Positions 13,228 through 16,636 of a stretch of 16,636 nucleotides of DNA are shown here, in pieces. This DNA comes from Chloroflexota bacterium. GTDB taxonomy: Bacteria > Chloroflexota > Dehalococcoidia > SZUA-161 > SpSt-899. The first letter of the stretch is position 1. Each line of letters opens with the position of its first letter. The translations under genes were made by a program, and so were the position numbers. Location: positions 1 to 16,636 of the forward strand of contig QLUL01000007.1 in assembly GCA_018725425.1 (NCBI GenBank). Direction: 5' to 3'. A model generated the notes under the pieces. It saw only the letters and a list, made by a program, of their open reading frames with translations. It searched no databases and was not told where the DNA came from.

Positions 13228-16200
13228 GTGATTTCATCCACTCTCTTACCTGATCCCACTGCTCATGCTACCCGGAAATCCTTTGCCAGGATTCCGGAAG
13301 TCGTTGGAATTCCGGACTTAATCCGAATCCAGCATAGATCCTATGGCTGGTTTAGGGATGAGGGGCTGAAGGAACTCTTCGAGGAAATTTCACCCATCAA
13401 AGATTACACCGGTAACCGTTTGGAGATCTATTTTCTTAACCATGAGTTTGGCGAATCAAAATATTCGGAGAGCGAATGCCGCGAACGTGATCTAACCTAT
13501 GCCGCTCCCTTGAAGGTAAAGATAAGATTAATCATAAAGGAAACCGGGGAGATCAAAGAACAAGACCTTTTTATGGGTGACTTCCCCATTATGACTCCGA
13601 GGGGTACCTTTGTCATCAATGGTGCCGAGCGTGTGATTGTAAATCAGCTTATTCGTTCCCCAGGGGTTTATTTCACGGTAGAAAAGGACCCGGTAACAGG
13701 ACGTAGACTGGGCCTTGCCAAGGTCATCCCGGATCGCGGAGCATGGGTTGAGTTTGAGACTTCAAGCCGAGGAGCGATCTCGGTGAAGATAGATCGCAAG
13801 CACAAGATCCCGGTTACCACCCTGCTTCGTGCCGTGGGCTATGGTCGAGATGAGGATCTTCTTGCGAAGTTTGCCGATGTGGACACCGGTTCACGGTTCA
13901 CGGTTAGGCCGGGAGGGGAACCGCTGAACGGTGAACCCCGGAACCTTGAACCCCACTCGTTCATCAAGGCTACAATGGAACAAGACCCGCTGGTCAGGAA
14001 TGAGCAGGATGCGCTCATCGAGTTCTTCCGGAAATCGAGGCCTGGTGAGCCGCCTACCGTGGAAAATGCTCGTGGGCTAATAAACGCCCTCCTTTTCGAC
14101 CCGCGTCGGTATCGGTTAGGTAAGGGGGGATGCTATAAATTAAATAAGCGACTTGGCCTTAACCGCCCTCTCGCACACCAGTCTCTCACCCCGGAGGACC
14201 TGGTGGCCATTGTGCGTCGTCTCATCCTGATTAATAATGGCCTGGATGCCTCTGATGACATAGATCATTTGGGCAATCGGCGTGTACGAGCAGTAGGGGA
14301 ACTCTTGCAGAGCCATCTCAGGATGGGGTTGCTTCGTATGGAGAGATCGATCAAGGAAAGAATGAGTCTTCTGGGAACCGGAGCGGCTACCCCTAACACT
14401 CTGGTTAACAACCGTGCAGTGATTGCTGCTGTAAGGGAGTTCTTTGGCAGTTCCCGCCTCTCTCAGTTTATGGACCAGACCAATCCTCTGGCGGAGCTGA
14501 CTCACAAACGTCGGCTTTCTGCCCTGGGTCCCGGGGGATTCTCCCGAGACCGCGCCGGGTTTGAGGTGCGCGATGTTCATTACTCTCATTACGGGAGAAT
14601 CTGTCCTATCGAGACACCGGAGGGGCGCAATATAGGCTTGATCACCTCACTGGCTATTTATGCCCAGGTCAATGAATTCGGTTTCATCGAGACCCCCTAT
14701 CGCAAAGTGGTGAAGGGATTAGATGGAAAGCCCTTCGTGTCATCGGAGATAGAGTATTTCCCCGCTGATGAAGAGGATAAATACATCATAGCTCAGGCAA
14801 ATACCCGGCTGGACGAGAATAATCAATTCATCGATAGTAAGATCGAGGCCAGAGACGGTGAGAAATACGTGGTAGAGAGTCCGGATAAAATAAAGCTCAT
14901 GGACATCTCCACTAATCAGATTGTCAGTGTCAGCACCTCGTTGATACCATTCCTGGAGCATGACGACGCCAATCGGGCCTTGATGGGTTCGAACATGCAG
15001 CGCCAGTCAGTCCCTCTCCTCTGTCCCGAATCCCCTGTCGTGGGCACCGGGATGGAGAGAGAAATAGCCCGTGACAGCGGTCAGGTAGTTTTTGCCCCGG
15101 TTGATGGCGAGATAATATCGGCCACGGCTACAAAAGTCATTCTCCATGGCGATGATGGCGAAGACTACGCTAGTCCCCTGCGGAAGTTTGCCCGGAGCAA
15201 TCAAGGAACTTGCATTACGCAGTACCCAAGGGCAAGCAAAGGGGAACGGGTGAAGAAGGGGCAGGTCATAGTGGACGGTTCAGCCACGGATGGAGGGGAA
15301 CTCGCGCTGGGCCAGAACGTCATCTGTGCGTTTCTAAGCTGGGGAGGCTACACCTTTGAAGATGCCATCGTCATCTCGGAGAGGTTAATTCAAGAAGATA
15401 AATTCACTTCGATTCACATCGAGAAGTACGAGGTAGAGGCCAGGGAAACGAAACTAGGTCCAGAGGAGATCACCCGGGACATTCCCAACGTCGGTGAGAA
15501 TAGCCTGCGCAATCTGGACGAAGACGGGGTGGTGCGTATTGGAGCGGAGGTTTCGTCGGGAGATATTCTGGCAGGCAAGATCACACCCAAAGGCGAACGT
15601 GTTCTCACTGCCGAGGAGAAACTACTTCGGGCTATCTTTGGTGAAAAGGCAAGGGACGTCAAGGACACCTCGCTGCGAATGCCTCATGGGGAGTCGGGTA
15701 AGGTGATAGATGTCAAGTGCTTTTATCGGTTCCGGTATCGGTGCGAGAGGTGCGAGAAAGAGCTTGGCTATGGTGTGAAGCTTGATAATGAGGAGTGCGA
15801 ACGCTGTGGAGGCCCGCTGAAGAAACTGCCCGGCGATGAACTGGATGCGGGCGTTGGTAAAATGATAAGGGTATCGGTGGCCCAAAAGAGGAAGGTCTCG
15901 GTGGGTGATAAGCTGGCCGGTCGTCATGGCAATAAGGGGGTCATTGCCAGGATACTTCCTGTTGAAGACATGCCTTACCTGGCTGATGGTCGGCCGGTGG
16001 ATATCGTTCTCAGCCCTCTGGGTGTCCCCTCGCGCATGAATATTGGGCAACTCCTGGAAAGCCACCTTGGCTGGGCAGCACAGAATCTCGGTCTCAAGAT
16101 AGTAACCCCGGTTTTCAATGGAGCCAATGAGACCGCTATCGAGGACGCTTTGGCTCGGGCATGGTTTGTTGAGCGCGCTGCGGACGATAGTCAAGAGTCA

Positions 16201-16636
16201 AGAGTCAAGGGGAGGGGGACTCCAGACTCCAGACTCCAGACTCCAGACTCCAGACCCATGGAACATGCTAAGATCTGGCTTGACCAGCGCGGTTTTGACG
16301 GCGAGAAGATATTTGATGAAAATAGCAATGGCGAGGCCAGGCGGGCTTGTCTTATGCTCTGGCTTGAAGACCAGGGAGTAGGGGGCGTGTCCGCTATGGG
16401 TGATAAGGAATTGGAGCAAACAGCACAGCAGATTTACCGAGAGAAGAAGAAAGCTCCGCCAATCTCGGGAAAGATGACGCTCTATGATGGACGCACCGGC
16501 GAAGCATTCGACGAACCGGTGACAGTGGGCAGTATGTATATGATGAAACTCATCCATCTGGTGGAGGATAAGATACACGCTCGCTCCACAGGCCCTTACT
16601 CACTCATAACTCAGCAGCCCCTGGGAGGCAAGACTC
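13228..16636 (+). CDS. rpoB: DNA-directed RNA polymerase beta subunit (3' end outside window)
   Basis: The frame runs 1136 codons to the window edge without a stop. The GTG start has GGAG 8 nt upstream. Landmarks are [11 protein letters not shown] (near 138), the rifampicin-pocket segment [29 protein letters not shown] (from about 409; the usual Q of SSQLSQF is R, the main resistance positions look wild type), [20 protein letters not shown], and the C-terminal [20 protein letters not shown] four-cysteine knuckle (C839, C842, C857, C860) lies just before the GDKLAGRHG block. Two heptamer repeats are in frame, at about 221-242 and 988-1010. It has its own promoter and probably leads an rpoB-rpoC unit beyond the window. 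Confidence 0.97.
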   Translation, partial: MISSTLLPDPTAHATRKSFARIPEVVGIPDLIRIQHRSYGWFRDEGLKELFEEISPIKDYTGNRLEIYFLNHEFGESKYSESECRERDLTYAAPLKVKIRLIIKETGEIKEQDLFMGDFPIMTPRGTFVINGAERVIVNQLIRSPGVYFTVEKDPVTGRRLGLAKVIPDRGAWVEFETSSRGAISVKIDRKHKIPVTTLLRAVGYGRDEDLLAKFADVDTGSRFTVRPGGEPLNGEPRNLEPHSFIKATMEQDPLVRNEQDALIEFFRKSRPGEPPTVENARGLINALLFDPRRYRLGKGGCYKLNKRLGLNRPLAHQSLTPEDLVAIVRRLILINNGLDASDDIDHLGNRRVRAVGELLQSHLRMGLLRMERSIKERMSLLGTGAATPNTLVNNRAVIAAVREFFGSSRLSQFMDQTNPLAELTHKRRLSALGPGGFSRDRAGFEVRDVHYSHYGRICPIETPEGRNIGLITSLAIYAQVNEFGFIETPYRKVVKGLDGKPFVSSEIEYFPADEEDKYIIAQANTRLDENNQFIDSKIEARDGEKYVVESPDKIKLMDISTNQIVSVSTSLIPFLEHDDANRALMGSNMQRQSVPLLCPESPVVGTGMEREIARDSGQVVFAPVDGEIISATATKVILHGDDGEDYASPLRKFARSNQGTCITQYPRASKGERVKKGQVIVDGSATDGGELALGQNVICAFLSWGGYTFEDAIVISERLIQEDKFTSIHIEKYEVEARETKLGPEEITRDIPNVGENSLRNLDEDGVVRIGAEVSSGDILAGKITPKGERVLTAEEKLLRAIFGEKARDVKDTSLRMPHGESGKVIDVKCFYRFRYRCERCEKELGYGVKLDNEECERCGGPLKKLPGDELDAGVGKMIRVSVAQKRKVSVGDKLAGRHGNKGVIARILPVEDMPYLADGRPVDIVLSPLGVPSRMNIGQLLESHLGWAAQNLGLKIVTPVFNGANETAIEDALARAWFVERAADDSQESRVKGRGTPDSRLQTPDSRPMEHAKIWLDQRGFDGEKIFDENSNGEARRACLMLWLEDQGVGGVSAMGDKELEQTAQQIYREKKKAPPISGKMTLYDGRTGEAFDEPVTVGSMYMMKLIHLVEDKIHARSTGPYSLITQQPLGGKT
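13888..13953 (+). repeat. GGTTCA/TGAACC heptamer repeat inside rpoB
   Basis: GGTTCAC, GGTTCAC, GGTT, core AGGCCGGGAGGGG, then CTGAACG, GTGAACC, CCGGAACC, TTGAACC. In frame it reads [20 protein letters not shown]. The right-arm spacing departs from 7 bp at one unit, which keeps TGA out of frame. Confidence 0.92.
16189..16256 (+). repeat. GAGTC/GACTC heptamer repeat inside rpoB
   Basis: AGTC and two GAGTC units, core GGGGAGGGGG, then four to five GACTC units. In frame it reads [20 protein letters not shown]. It lies between the ARAWFVERA helix and the [11 protein letters not shown] segment. Confidence 0.95.

Overview
The window is a bacterial chromosome segment packed with core information-processing genes. 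The short IF-2, the NusA with an acidic tail, the form of RpoB (N-terminus reading [20 protein letters not shown]) and the gene groupings suggest a Chloroflexi relative, probably near the Dehalococcoidia. That placement comes from remembered family sequences, not from a search.

Layout. Positions 1-697 hold no clear intact gene: a dispersed ~145-bp repeat, a promoter-like pair, a heptamer repeat and short gene remnants. From 698 to 6625 everything is on the minus strand. Read in transcription order it is plsC, ispH, then nusA, ylxR, infB, rbfA and tRNA-Gly(TCC). plsC and ispH look like one unit with an extended -10 promoter. nusA-ylxR-infB-rbfA is the classical nusA/infB cluster, without rimP, with its own promoter and a terminator-like leader hairpin. 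The tRNA lies 21 bp after rbfA. From 6764 onwards everything is on the plus strand: a good promoter, rnc, ftsY, dnaE, and then rpoB with its own promoters, running off the window end. Together these genes cover transcription elongation, translation initiation, ribosome maturation, membrane targeting, replication, phospholipid and isoprenoid synthesis.

The striking feature is a dense population of small heptamer-based palindromic repeats (23 repeat-bearing loci listed in all, counting palindromes nested in composites). Each typical element has a left arm of 7-bp units, a short G/C-rich core (often GGGGAGGGGG), and a right arm of 7-bp units complementary to the left. At least five sequence families share this design: GAGTC/GACTC, GGTTCA/TGAACC, GGTAATGG/CCATTACC, ATTGGTG/CACCAAT and AGGCTGAAG/CTTCAGCCT. 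They sit between genes, form gene starts and stops, and are inserted in frame inside infB, ispH, rnc, ftsY, dnaE (six internal loci) and rpoB (two loci), where they encode low-complexity peptides such as [16 protein letters not shown] separate perfect palindrome, GACGGGCATCTTGCCCGTC, travels with the GAGTC family. A 91-nt composite of the two is almost identical in ftsY and dnaE, which argues for recent mobility. Heptamer tandem repeats (STRR) are known from filamentous cyanobacteria; an in-frame spread through the essential genes of a Chloroflexi-like genome is the main candidate for something undescribed here.
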